Positions 42,001 to 54,041 of a stretch of 64,000 bases of DNA are shown piece after piece. A model generated the notes under the pieces. It made no database searches. It was not told the DNA's origin and saw only the letters and a program-made list of their open reading frames with translations. Origin of the DNA: Acanthosoma haemorrhoidale (Eukaryota; Arthropoda; Insecta; Hemiptera; Acanthosomatidae); contig OV884011.1 of NCBI GenBank assembly GCA_930367205.1, positions 166,667,226 to 166,731,225 on the forward strand. Reading direction: 5' to 3'. Position 1 is the first letter of the stretch. Every line of letters starts with the position of its first letter. The position numbers and the translations under genes are program-made.

Positions 42001-44824
42001 AATTATTTAAGTTGTGGTAGCCATACATGTTTATATGAAAGTTTTGAAATGAACAAATTTATGCACTAGGACCATATTGAACCATATAGATGATATTAAT
42101 TTAAACTTGATAAAATAAACTGTTATTCATTATAATTTTTTTATATATGTCCTTTTACCTTTATTATTGTTAATGAAGAAGAAATCCATTACAATATTTA
42201 TATTTATAGCATACCGCATTTGTCTGCATCAGTCTTAATGAGGCGGAAGTGAGCTGTGAACTACAATTTGTGGTTCAAGTCCTTCAAAATGTCTCAAATT
42301 GTTAACCTTTTAATTTTGGACAGTTCGCAACTGTTTCAAATGTTTATTACCTGATTCTTACAGTCTAGATCAAAAGCATCACTTACTTGTTTTAATCTAA
42401 TGTTTTCACCAATTTTTTTTTTTTTTTTTACAGCGAGGCAAATTTTGTTTACCACTTTAGGGTAAGGAGCACTATTAATTAAAAATTTGATTCTGAGATG
42501 GAGCTAACTAAATTAATGCAAGAGGTTAAGATGTTTACATGCTGTTTTGAGGAATTTTATTAAGAAAAAATCTATCTTCCATATTTAGGATTAATCTAAA
42601 ATAGAAGGATTTTTAACCCAACAGAACGTCTTTCGAGAATTTATTCTTTAGAGGATCTTTTAGGAATATGTACACATTTTTTTTAATATTATATCTGACT
42701 TTACCAATCATTTGATTACTTATAAGCCACACATAATTTAATTGTTAACAGAGAACTATTTATTTTAATACGCATTCAGTGTATAAGATGCAGCCCACAA
42801 ATATGACAGAGGTTGTGATAAATTTGGCGGTTTGTGGACTTCAAGAGGGTCCACTATAATGGCTGGTGTTTGGACATTACTTACCTGATGAAGTCACCAA
42901 TGAGACAATAGCATTGTGATGAACTGCTGAGGACCTCTGTTGCTGTCGATGGACAGTTACCAATTCAAAGTTAACAAACCAAGGCTCAAAGGCCTCAGAC
43001 CTAAGATGTAGAGTCTCCCTGTTGGGTTTGATCATGTTCTTGGTTTGACCGATGCACTTAGTATAACGCCTTCATCGCCAAGAACTTCAACTTGCAAATA
43101 TACCAACGAGCAGACCAAGCAGGATGGGGGAGGAGTTAATGCTAGTCTCTTAGATCCTACGTCAGGCACACATGCCATCTTTTGTTGTTTAGTATTGTGA
43201 CAACCTAGTAATTGATGACACCTGTTTAGCAATCTGTTGATTCATGTAATTGCCAATCAGGTAAAAAGTCTTAGTTACTAAAAGTTGTACTCGCCAATAC
43301 TGTTATAATTATTAGTAAGTTACAGGCTATCCAAAGGAGAGTGTCAATTAAATTTCACATGTCTCTAATAGCAAGGGCTGCAACTTTTTTCCCCCCACAT
43401 CTCTGTCTCCGGGTCAATCTATTAAGGAGACCTTTGCACCTGTTAAATATATATTTTTTTTTATCAGACAGGATTTCTGGTAAACGTTCTACCATTTTCT
43501 ATATTAGCCATATTATGCGTTAAGATATATGTTTGTAGTAGTTTTTTTTTTTTTCAAAACCAAAAACCCTTGTTTTCGCAGGGTGCCTGTCTTCCCTAGT
43601 CTTTGCGAGTTTCATGTGCAAGTTAAAGACATGAAATGTAATGGTCTCATTTGGTATTGCGAAGACTCGAAAAATATAGCCACTTTCATAGAACATAAGA
43701 AAGTGTTGTTAATTAGTCAACTACTTGGTATTAAAAAATATATAATTAAAGATCTCAATGTTCGGATTAACTATATCTAATGTTTGCTTTCTTCTTTCCC
43801 AACTATAATTATTAAAAGTGATTGAAACTGCCCCTAACATCGCGTTCGCAACTTTAACTTGAACAAATGATTTTGGTAGATCTAATTAATAATATATAAT
43901 ATTTGTCGGGGCTTAGGTGAAGACTATTATTAATATTACAGTAAGTAATTTAAACTCAATAAAATTGTTTTCTTTGACTTGAATTTTTTTCAAGCACTCG
44001 TTCTAAGGCACGAACATTAGCGTGGGTTTTAAGGTTAAAAATAGATAGGAAGTTGAATAAGTATATCCCAACTGCTAATGTGAACAGATAGGTTAACACA
44101 GGGATGGAAATATACATTCAATTTTTTCAAAATTATATTTCTTCAAAAATACATCAAATTAATGTAAATACAATGTTATAAAATAGGTCATGAACATCTT
44201 AAATCAAACAATGATTAAACAAGAACTTTAGTACTGTCTATTTAAATGAAATATAACAAATTTCTTTCATGTGGGTTTTCACAAAAAGAGAATATGTTCA
44301 TTTTGTAAAAACTGTCAGTAAAAGCTGTCTTAGTATGAAATGATTGTGTATGATCATTTTTCTATAGAGAAGAAAAAAATATTTTATGCATAGGTTTCAG
44401 TAAAAATAATACTTTCCAGCCTCCAAAAAAAATTTTGTTATTAACGAGTGCTTTCAACAAATCTACGATGCCATCTTCAGACTTAAAGATGACAATGTAG
44501 AGTTGTAGAAAGCTTGTTCTGAATACAAACAAAATTTTGTTTTTGAAGCTGAAAAGTATTATTATCCACACAATCCTGCAAAGTTTGCCTCTTCTAATCA
44601 CCTATGCATTACTTGAAAACATTATATGGCTATTTAAATGTTTGTCTTTAACTGACCCTTTTTGTGAAATCCTATCAATTTTAACCTATGACCAAATTTA
44701 ATTGTTTGATACAAATAACTAAATATTTACTAATATGGCAAGAAAATTCTACAAATGACTAATTATAACTGATACTAGAAAAAGAAAGAACAATTAATGC
44801 TTCAAAACTGTGAGTGAGTCAGTT
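39029..44824. other. Long AT-rich intergenic region with old repeats
   Basis: No supported gene. About 41085-41360 is a diverged copy of 58440-58580 (shared TTGGGCA...GTCTAAAAGTG). About 43730-43930 resembles 51370-51660. A GC-richer patch (42780-43240) ends on the minus strand in a consensus donor CAG|GTAAGT near 42892 and might be a non-coding exon. A tRNA-like B box (GTTCAAGTCC) is near 42274. Confidence 0.45.
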
Positions 44825-44923
44825 CTAATCATTCTTTTCAGCTGGGTATTGCCAGGCAACATCATCTGCGTCCACACTTCCATCATCCACGTCAATGGGG
44901 ACTTCAATTTCCTCCTTTCTAGG
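44825..44923 (-). CDS. Small heat-shock protein, last coding exon
   Basis: It begins after a TTTACAG acceptor at 44924 and encodes the 32-residue acidic C-terminal extension PRKEEIEVPIDVDDG...YPAEKND, ending in TAG at 44825-44827. The I-x-V-type motif (IEV) near its start is the element small HSPs use to dock onto neighbouring alpha-crystallin domains. The phase (0) joins exactly to the exon at 45506. Confidence 0.85.
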   Translation of the reverse strand, partial: PRKEEIEVPIDVDDGSVDADDVAWQYPAEKND

Positions 44924-45505
44924 CTGTAAATATAATTGTATATATATATCTCATACCACAAATTATAAATAAAAATAAATGAAATGGAAGTTTTATCAGA
45001 TTTAACTAAATAAAAGAATTTCATCAAATTTATTTTTGTAAGCTATGGCATACTGTGTATCTTCATATTTTAACAATTGCTATTAACAACAATACGATAG
45101 GAGGTGGATATAACCATAACATAAATAGTTTATGCAAAGATATATATATGGGTTACCTTAGCTTAAAAATGTTTGAGCTAAAATAAGACATTAATTATTT
45201 AATAAAAAGAAAAATATCTACGTTTGACAAAAATGTATTTATTATTTATGCATTTTAAGTTTATATCTCAGGTTGATTCTTTAATCTCATTGACATTAAA
45301 GACTAAATATATTTATAGTATGGTCTTCGCTGGCTTTCTTGCCCCTTTCATTCAATAATGTCATATAACCCTTTCACCGAAATATTATTTTATGCATTAC
45401 TGATTTGTTTATCTTACGCTAATTATGCTAGTAAAATTAAAATATTATCTGTATGCCAATGAAACCAACTTATATCTAAGCCATTATTGATGAGGTGACA
45501 CTTAC

Positions 45506-45886
45506 AACAAACGGAGCAGAAATATAGAGCATGCCCTCGGGAGTCAAGACCGAAGAGAACCTGGACCTGTCTACATTGGCAGGTATCTGGAACCTGTTTG
45601 AAAACTGGCGACCAGTGAAGTCGTCCACTTCTGGAAGTGCTTCATACTTCCCCTCAACTACTAGCCATCCATCCTTCACCTTCACCTTCAGATCTGTGGC
45701 TCTGTATTCCTTCACATCCAGTTCTATTTTGAACATCTGTGTGTCACTCACAACTGAATTGAATCGATTTTTAGGACGCCGCAAATCAGCTCCGGCTTCA
45801 CTTCTAGCCTTAAAATAGACAGAAATAGGCTTCTCGCGAATGTTTGGGATTCGCTGGAGATTAGGTTCTTGAAATGATGGATATTG
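45506..45886 (-). CDS. Small heat-shock protein, alpha-crystallin domain exon
   Basis: This encodes 127 residues including a complete alpha-crystallin domain. It has MFKIELDVKEYRATDLKVKV, DGWLVVEGKYEALP, FSNRFQIPANVD and the signature LTPEGMLYISAP. The acceptor TTCCAG precedes CAATAT and the donor is GTT|GTAAGT; both are phase 0. The domain forms the dimeric beta-sandwich of small HSPs, ATP-independent chaperones that hold unfolding proteins. With the other exons the product is 273 aa, longer than typical 180-220-aa insect Hsp20s because of its N-terminal arm. Confidence 0.9.
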
Positions 45887-46856
45887 CTGGAATAATAAAA
45901 AAAAAATCGTGAATAAATGAATTTCAAAGTTTTTTTTTGTTTTTTAATAATAATAACAATAATATTAATAATGATTATTGGCTTTGGTATATAATCCCAA
46001 TTTTTATATAATAATTAGCTAAAGAAAACAGATATTGATCTCTGGGCTAAGACCTGATCTCTAATCGGGCTTATTATGCTGCTAATGCTTACTAAGCCAC
46101 ACTACAAGTACATCAGCCTAGACAATTTCTAATCTCTTTAGCAGATCTCATACATATCAAAAAACAGATATCGCAGCGAAAGTCTTTCAAAGGAAACTTC
46201 TGTGCAGGGTCTATTTAAAGTTACCAAGAATTATTTGCGACAAAAGAGTTTTAAGACTATATAAAAATCAAATATTTATACCAACTTTATATTAACAATT
46301 ATTTGTTGTAGTATGTAATCCTGATGGTTATTTAATTAAAAATAAAATAAATATTGACTCGGTTTAAACTATAAATCCTTATGTTTTCATTTTTGCAACT
46401 GTCTCTCCCTTCATGTGATTTTAAGTCCCCTGTTGATCCTATAAATATGAAATTTCATGTGATGAGATGACTCCTTTTCAAAACCCGACTACATAAAAAA
46501 TGAGTAATAGATTAGTTAGTTACTTATAAGTAAAAATTGAATTGAGTAGAATATAAAATTAAAGATCTTTATCTAATCAATAATATGTGTTATGCATTAG
46601 AACTTTAACGGACCATAATTAACAGAACATAATTCAATCATTTCAGCTGCATTCTTCTCAATTTGAACAATACAAGATTTAGTAACCAACTCCTTAAAAT
46701 GTAGCTTGGCCTAATAACTATTGATTTATTATTGTTATATTGTACTATAACTATTATGATATTTATTAATTTATTTGTATTCTGTTTTTTCAAAAGAAAA
46801 AAAGTTGAAGGCTAAGGAAAACAAAAATTAAGTTCTATATAATTTGTAATGTTTAC

Positions 46857-47198
46857 CCGCAACAGAAACTGCCTAGTCTGATACCATGGGACGTTGCGAG
46901 GAGCTGAATCCATGTTGTGCTGCGTAGATGAAGCCAATCCGTAGTCAGGATAGCCTATTCCATGGCTCGGGTATAATGGGAGCTGCTGGAAGAGACTGTC
47001 TCTAACTGTGGGGATTATGCCATCATTGCGGCTTAGTGATGGTCTAGACCTTATTAAGCTGTCCAAGGCCACTGAGTTTAATTCCGCAATCCTCCGAAAA
47101 TCCGTAACGCTGTTCAAATCCGACAACCTATGCATATCCCTGATGCAAGCCTGGTGAGATATGTTCTCGGGCTGCTGATGAGTTGGCTTCTCAGACAT
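46857..47198 (-). CDS. Small heat-shock protein, N-terminal exon
   Basis: The exon directly follows a splice acceptor (TTGTTGCAG) and opens with ATGTCTGAG. Translation may therefore start here (MSEKPTHQQPENISHQ) with upstream non-coding exons, or it may be in frame with an upstream coding exon. It encodes 114 residues of a polar, Ser/Leu-rich N-terminal arm ending QTRQFLLR at donor CGG|GTAAAC. No homology can be assigned to the arm itself, as is usual for the variable small HSP N-terminus. Three candidate first exons lie 2.6-3.6 kb upstream. Confidence 0.8.
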
Positions 47199-47769
47199 CT
47201 GCAACAAGAGGTTTCATTGGGATGGAGAAATGTACATAAATCATCATTAATTATATTAGGGCTATTAATCATTAATTGTAATCAACAATATGATATTACT
47301 GAAATTTTATCTTGTAAAAAGAATCATATAAATAATTAACTTCAGATTATAACAATTTTAAAATAATCAAAATCTAGATATAGATTTTCTCTAAATGATG
47401 AGATCTATCATCTGAAGAAAAAAAAGAAAGGGACAGAGCTGAGATTTGAACCAGGAACCTCCTTATTTCTGTCTGGGTAATTACCAACTGAGCAATCTCA
47501 TGCCAAACATTTTGATATCCAATCTCTTTAGCTGGTCTTCTCGAAACTGTGAAAACATCGCCAGGAGACGACTAAAATTTAATCTATTTAAATTTAGAAG
47601 AGTTTGTTAGCTTTTACATTATATATATTAAAAACATATATCGCTTGTAGTGCGGAACTTCAAATTCGTTTAAGTGAATATAAACACTTGATAATTGTCA
47701 CAATAACTTGATTTATCAAGAGGAAAAGATTTTAATGATAGTTAGCCTCTGGTACTCCAGATGGTAGTT
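47199..47769. repeat. Intron sequence with tRNA-derived SINE-like unit
   Basis: On the minus strand, about 47440-47510, TTGCTCAGTTGGTAATTACC (A box) and GGTTCAAATCTC (B box) are spaced as in a tRNA. It is a SINE head or tRNA relic rather than a working tRNA gene, because the acceptor stem does not pair. Confidence 0.5.
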
Positions 47770-48310
47770 TTGACTTCACCCACTAAAAACAGAGGCAATA
47801 GTCCTCACCAAATATAGACCAAAATTAACCCACCATTTATCCTTAAATAATTCCCAAATCCCCTGGTCCTATTCCATACACTACCTAGGAGTAACCTTTG
47901 AACATTCCCTCTCTTTCACAAACCACATACACAATAAAGGAAGCAAAACTAAAAACCTCATCAGTAAAATCTCTCCCAACACCCACAAACAATCAAAACT
48001 GACCCCTGAAAACAAATGAATACTACATAAAACAGTAATCCTCCAGAATGACATATTCTGCAAACTTATCCTTCAAGTTACTGGAAATTGGAAATCGTAA
48101 AAAAAAAACAGCAGTGCCCGCATAACTAACAACTACCCTCGATTCACCAAGATGACCACCGTGCTAACAGACCTACAATCCAGCGGTACCTGCACATCCA
48201 GGCAGAGAATTTCTTTTATCTTACTTCCATTAATAAGAGAAATATGCAATTACAGTAAGCATTCCCTCAAAAGATCCATTTACAAATGCACAAAACATAT
48301 ATTCATGGAA
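47770..48310 (+). pseudogene. LINE reverse-transcriptase C-terminal relic
   Basis: The plus strand reads KTEAIVLTKYRPKLTHH and later HYLGVTFEHSLSFTNHI, the typical Jockey-clade sequence after the RT catalytic box (KTE...YLGV.xD..L....HI). Stops and shifts interrupt it. It lies in the intron upstream of the small HSP coding exons. Confidence 0.65.
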
Positions 48311-49825
48311 TAACATTAAATTAAATTCATATCTTCTTTACTTAATTTTATTTTCTTATTTTTGTTTTATTATGTAGTTTTTGTTAGTTTTGTGTTAAAT
48401 TATATTAGTGTTATGTAGTTAGTTGTTTGATTTCCATCATACTTGACAGTAAAAAAATTGCTGTATGCACATGTATATCTGTCAGAGACCAAACCATGTA
48501 ATAATTTTAATTTGTACTTCTTAGGATGGTTGTAATATATTTAAAAAATAAAAAACTAGTTATGTTGTTGAAAAGGTAGGAGGTAGAGAAGTCTAATGTG
48601 CCTCTCCTCTATAAAATTAGTGTATTTGCAGTTACCCCCTTGTTTCATCGGATGACCGATAGATATTAACAGTTACTAGTTTTGGTTTGTAACCAAACTG
48701 TTTACATTGAACCAAACTGAAATTTCGCTCAGTGATTTTTCTGACAGCCTCATGATTCTTCAGGACAAGGGGTGAAAAATGTAGTTTACAAGGAACTTAT
48801 ATATAATATCTTTAACCAAATTTACAATGTTGCTTCTTATTTCCTTTTCTCTTGTAAATATTGATCAAAGTTCATTACTATTTATGATCCAAACATTATC
48901 CTATATTTTCTGTGTTAATAATCATTAACAATGAAATAAAGACAAAATCCTTATCCGAGTGTGATTGAAGGTATTTTAGGATATTTTTCAGATAGATAAT
49001 ATTTTATTTTCTTCTATTAGATATGAGAATCATTAAATTTCAAAAAAATAATTTTTACCAGATTAAATTTTTTTACATTTTTTATTTTGAACATATCTGC
49101 TCTATATACAAATATGAAATGAAATGCAAAAATATGCCATGTTTTTATGAAATACATCATGTACCAGGTTTATTTTTAATTCTAAATATATGTGTTTGGT
49201 AACTTTCTTTTCAGAATTTATCTAACTTTAATGTACTGATGTTTGAATTTCAAATTTGCATTGCCGTTTAAAATTATAAACTAAAAATATCACTTAAGTC
49301 ATAAACATAAATTCTATTTGTTTCGCTTAACTACACGCTCTGACTTTAATGAAATAAAGGCTATAGAAAACGAAAGATGAATATTGAGGTGATCATATTC
49401 AGGACTTTGTTTTTCTTATACATTTATTAAATAAGGGCGTATGCACTTATTTTTGACCCAAATTACTATATTTTAGTTCTTAAACCATGTCAGTATCACT
49501 AAAGTGTCTTTTCAATCTCAATATTTAGATTTTCAGCGATATTGTTAATAGTTTTTGCTTGTTTTCCGATGCCTACCTATTAGGGCTGATACATTCTAGC
49601 TCCCCAGGTACTCAATTGTGGTACATTGTTAGATGTGCTCTTAAATTTTGAATTTGCAACTAATACTTTGAAAAATGCAATCTTTTCGCTGTAATCTTTA
49701 ACATATTCTAAGTTTGATTAGTCATGAAAATACTCCTCTCACTAGTCAGAATCCTAGAGATAAAGATAAATAAAGAACAATTAGAGAAGAAATGCAACTA
49801 ATAAATAAAGTAATTAATTAACTTA

Positions 49826-49942
49826 TGTTGATGAAAGCGAGATCTGGATTAAATTTAAATACTACAAGTTGAGAGGAACCTTGGAGGAATATCTGGCATC
49901 CATTTTTTTTTTTTTAGAGTCTGATCTTTTTGCTTTCAAAGC
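49826..49942 (-). other. Candidate first-exon repeat A (decayed)
   Basis: On the minus strand it opens with GCTTTGAAAGCAAAAAGATC and ends at CAACATAAGTTA, where units B and C have GTAAGTTA donors; here the donor is mutated to ATAAGT. TATAAA lies 23 bases upstream of GCTTTG. See units B and C. Confidence 0.4.
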
Positions 49943-50140
49943 TATATTTTAAGTATACATTTATACTCTATATATAATATTATATAAGTAAATATTTTAA
50001 TTTTCAAAGAATGTTATAAAAAATTCAATCTTCCTCATTTTTATTTCATCAGAGTGAAATATTGAGAATTATTAATTAAGGAAATAATCCAAAAATATAG
50101 ATTAAGTGAATACAATAATTTAATTTAATAATTAACTTAC

Positions 50141-50276
50141 ATTGAGAGGAAATATCTGATGAAACTATTTAGATTTATTTAATACCAAACCAGCACAAAT
50201 AAGCGTCACCATAGAGTATCCACTAAGGAACTAAATGCCTAGTTCTTCTGAGGTATGGTCTTTTCGCTTACAAAGC
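50141..50276 (-). other. Candidate first-exon repeat B of the small HSP gene
   Basis: The minus strand opens GCTTTGTAAGCGAAAAGACC and ends CATCAGATATTTCCTCTCAAT before a GTAAGTTA donor. It shares both edges with unit C. It carries no long coding frame and would be a 5' UTR exon spliced to the acceptor at 47199. The function is inferred from repetition and donor conservation. Confidence 0.45.
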
Positions 50277-50628
50277 AAACTTTTGAGTATTTATTTACAT
50301 TATTCAAAAGTAAATATTTTGATGATTGACTGAAACTGTCAGGATATTGAGATTTGGGTTGATGAACGAGAGACGTTAAGATTTTGTCAAATTTATAAAA
50401 ATCTTACATCACTCTTTCATAAATCTAAAACAATATACCGCAACAAATTTGTCCACTTGGTTATATATACAGAGCTAACTGTCAACAACCAGCGTAAATA
50501 TTTTTATTTTAACTAATATTCTAAGTTTATGCAATCATGAAAACAGAGGGCCGTTCAAATAATTGAAAAAATTAAGAGCAATAACAAAAATAATGCAAAA
50601 CACGATAGAATAAATAAAATTAACTTAC

Positions 50629-50746
50629 TTTGAAGCAAAATATCTGATGTTGAAGTTGAAGAATAAAAAATTCTCACAAGAGGAGGCAGGTCAGCAAGGA
50701 GCAAGTGGCTGGCTCTTGTTGGGTGTGGTCTCTTGGTTCACAAAGC
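50629..50746 (-). other. Candidate first-exon repeat C of the small HSP gene
   Basis: The minus strand opens GCTTTGTGAACCAAGAGACC and ends TTGCTTCAAA before a GTAAGTTA donor. A TATAAA box lies 38 bases upstream of GCTTTG. Among the three units this one has the best promoter-plus-donor arrangement. Confidence 0.5.
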
Positions 50747-50759
50747 CACCTCGATAATG

Positions 50760-52985
50760 AAAAGCCTAGATCTTGTAATTTATAAAAGATTCCTTGTTAA
50801 TATATATTACTGTATTTCATATATACATTTTTTTAAACATATTTCTTAATCAGAGGGAATATTGTATAATAACTCTTTTGCAACTCTTGCATCTTTTGAA
50901 TATTAAAAACATTCCTCTCCGAGATTATAGTACAAAGATATGAAGCACTTCCCCCTGCTTCAGAGCAGATAATTAAATAAATAATTTTGCGATTGATTTC
51001 ATCTTTGATTTATCTAATTTTTCTAAAATTAGGTCTATATTCTATTTTGTGTCATGCTGTAAGATCTAACCAATATTTGTTAAGTTTTGCATTAAGATTT
51101 ATAGATTTTTAATTGTTACTTGATATCGACTTGTTTTTTTAAGGAATGCCTTAAATTACTAAAACATTACTTTGCATAATGCATTTGTCGACATGTGTCT
51201 TCATGACATATATCATCAGTATCCCACTGATTGTTGAACGAGACAAGACAGATGTGGAAGAACTGTGGCATCGCTGAATATACATTTCCACATAATTTGG
51301 ATAGAGTGACACGAACTTACTCCTTCTCGATTTTTGACATTTTTAACGAGACATATCGGACATATATTCTTTCCAATTTAACAATATATAATATTTGTTT
51401 TGTCCTCTTAGACAATTATCACAAAAAGTGATTTTATTAATATTGTGTTTGCGACTCTAACCAGAGATTTATTTTAGATTTTGAATGGTAATTCCATTAA
51501 AGGCCCTAATGATGATTAAAATTTTTTTTTTAAATAAACGTTATTAATCAATTACTTAATAATTAAAAAATAAATATTTTTCTATCTTACCAAGTAGGTC
51601 TAATGTCTAAATTTAAATAATGCCTTATTAATAATATTTGTTGGGACTTTAGTGGACTATAATAAGAAAAATGTATTCAAATTGTGAAGTAGAATATATT
51701 ACTACTCATGTTTGCAGTCAATCTGGTTTCAGAGGCGGAATGTTATATGGGTGTAATGAAAAAAATGATAAGGTTAGTTCGAGTATTGTAAAAGTAGTAC
51801 TCTAAATGTTATAATATTCAAAACAAAATTTTTAGAGGGAAAACCAAAATGACACCACAATTTATGACAGCTATGTAACAGAAAACATACCCGCTTACAG
51901 TAACCTATGATTCCCGATGGCTCACTCTGGTCTAATTCTGCAAGTAGCAAAATTTGCTGAATCAAAATCTGCTCTCGGTTATGTCACTGAAACTTGCAGA
52001 AATGGCAAGATAAACAACTGGAGCAATAGAGTCAAAATAAATAATCTCATTTCACTAAACATATTTATGTATTGTGTATACATTTGGCAACAACGTGGAA
52101 AGAGCTCAATTTTTTTTAAATGTTAAGATCTACTTCCTTCAATTGAAGGAATTTATTTTGAGGAATTGTGTAAATGTTAGGTACAATTGGGTATTAGAAA
52201 TAAACAGTTGATTAAATGAAATAAATAGTATTTTTATTTAATTTAACAAATATTTTAAATGATTACACTGTCAGGTAAATGAGAGGCTGTTACCATTTGA
52301 CCATAATTTTTATTTTCCATCTCTTATTCGCTTCACAAATAGTGGGATTATATAGCATGAAAAATGTTTACTAATATATTATATACAAGTCAGTTAACAA
52401 TAAAAAACAACAACTTTAAATTACTATTAATAGTTATAAAAAGATAATATAAAATATATATATAATATAATAGAAAATAGACCATGATAAAACAAATATC
52501 TTTTATAATGTTATACTTATGATATCAATACAGTTTAAATCCATTTGCATAAATAATTCTACCATATTAACACCAAATGTAAAGTATACTTAATACTTGG
52601 CTGAAGATAACAGCATTTTAGTTAATTAAATAATTTATGATTTGTCTTTTTTCATAGTTTTCACATCTTATTCACATACGAATGAGTAGCACTTAATTTA
52701 AAAGGAATAACATTCAAGATATGCCACCACCTAAACAGGAAATTGTACTTCTTCGACCAATCACATATAAAATTACTACTTTTACTTAAATAACAGCTCT
52801 ATAAATAGTTGTGTTATTTAATAACCAACACAATTATTATTACCTCTAGATTGCTGTCTTGAGGTTTCTATTTCTAGTCAGGTACAGATATGTATTTTAC
52901 AAGTCTTTAATTGTTTTTCCTCAAAGTTCTGATTGTCAGCTCAAGTTCAATGATGAGATTTTCTGTTAATAGAAGCTTAAGTATT
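50760..52985. other. AT-rich intergenic region
   Basis: No gene recognised. The section near 51370-51660 resembles 43730-43930 (old dispersed repeat). The end probably contains the 3' UTR of the ankyrin gene. Confidence 0.4.
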
Positions 52986-54041
52986 TCACCTGAATGCTTT
53001 AACAAATTCAAACAAATGACTGTTTGGAAGGTATTCGGCTATCCGGAAAACACAATCAGAATTCAAAGTTACAATTTTACCTCCCTTGTTGGGGCATGAA
53101 CAGATTCTTAAACCTTTAAGCTTCTCTAATAGAACAGCTCTTTCTGAACATAGCTTTACATTGGTCAAGATAATATCGGAATAAATGGGATATTTTTTTA
53201 TAATATCTTCAGCAACAATTTTATAAGTCTGATAAAACACTTTAATAGTGTCGCCTTTTTTAACAGCAAAATAATGCAATGAATGGTTGGGTGAAACTTT
53301 ATGGGACTCCATCAAAGAAACTTCTTGAAAACATTTCTCTGTGAACTTCATCAAAGAAGGACTAAGTGCAACAGTGAACCAATCAAAAAGTTTTTTGTTA
53401 TGACATTCATTCAGCACCAAGATTTTGAGGATCAATTCAATACAATCACGATAATCCCTATCTAGTGCTTCATGGAACATTCTAGCAACCCTGCTGTGGA
53501 AGATGTCTGCTCCGAATTCTACTAATTCCTTGACAATGTCAAGGTTTATCCCCTTGCCCAATCGAACAGCCAGGTGCAAGGCTGTCTCACCACAGTTGTC
53601 GAATGCGTTGATGTCTGCGTGATTCCTTAGAAGTTCTCTGATGACTTCCAAAGCTTTCCCACTTCTTGTAGCAAAGAGCAGAGGGGTTTCATTAGTGCGA
53701 TCCCTTACATTGGGATCTGCTCCATAGGATAGAAGTTTCCTGATGACCGACAACCTCTTGTTGAAACCAATGGCCGCGAACAGAGGAGTTCTGCTGTACC
53801 TGTCTTTAGCATTGACATCAGCACCATATTTCAACAACTCCTCTGTGATGCTGCATGAATCGGCTAAGTGGAGCAAAGCCTGCCTGCTTGGCCATACCTC
53901 TTGGTTGACATCTGCCCCAAGAGCCAGGTAGAACTTGACATCATCCAAGTCATTCGAGATCACGGCATCCTTTAATTTTTCACTGTATATACTATTCTTG
54001 TTCTCATATTGGATCGGAATAGGCCTGCTGCTTACTAACAT
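52986..54041 (-). CDS. Ankyrin-repeat protein, intronless
   Basis: The 351-aa product has about five ankyrin repeats at residues 20-190, recognisable by LGADVNQE, KYGADVNAKDRYSRTPLFAA, YGADPNVRDRTNETPLLFAT, NHADINAFDNCGETALHLAV and EFGADIFHS. The C-terminal half (190-300) is helical and unassigned. The last 30 residues (TLNSDCVFRIAEYLPNSHLF) have the spacing of an F-box-like or PRANC-type motif (L..D...IA.YLPN..L). Proteins of this layout serve as substrate receptors for cullin-RING ligases; that role here is inference. The start ATG at 54041 is the first in the open frame. No intron is apparent, unlike the neighbouring genes, so a retrocopy, recent expansion or transferred gene is possible. 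Confidence 0.88.
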   Translation of the reverse strand: MLVSSRPIPIQYENKNSIYSEKLKDAVISNDLDDVKFYLALGADVNQEVWPSRQALLHLADSCSITEELLKYGADVNAKDRYSRTPLFAAIGFNKRLSVIRKLLSYGADPNVRDRTNETPLLFATRSGKALEVIRELLRNHADINAFDNCGETALHLAVRLGKGINLDIVKELVEFGADIFHSRVARMFHEALDRDYRDCIELILKILVLNECHNKKLFDWFTVALSPSLMKFTEKCFQEVSLMESHKVSPNHSLHYFAVKKGDTIKVFYQTYKIVAEDIIKKYPIYSDIILTNVKLCSERAVLLEKLKGLRICSCPNKGGKIVTLNSDCVFRIAEYLPNSHLFEFVKAFR

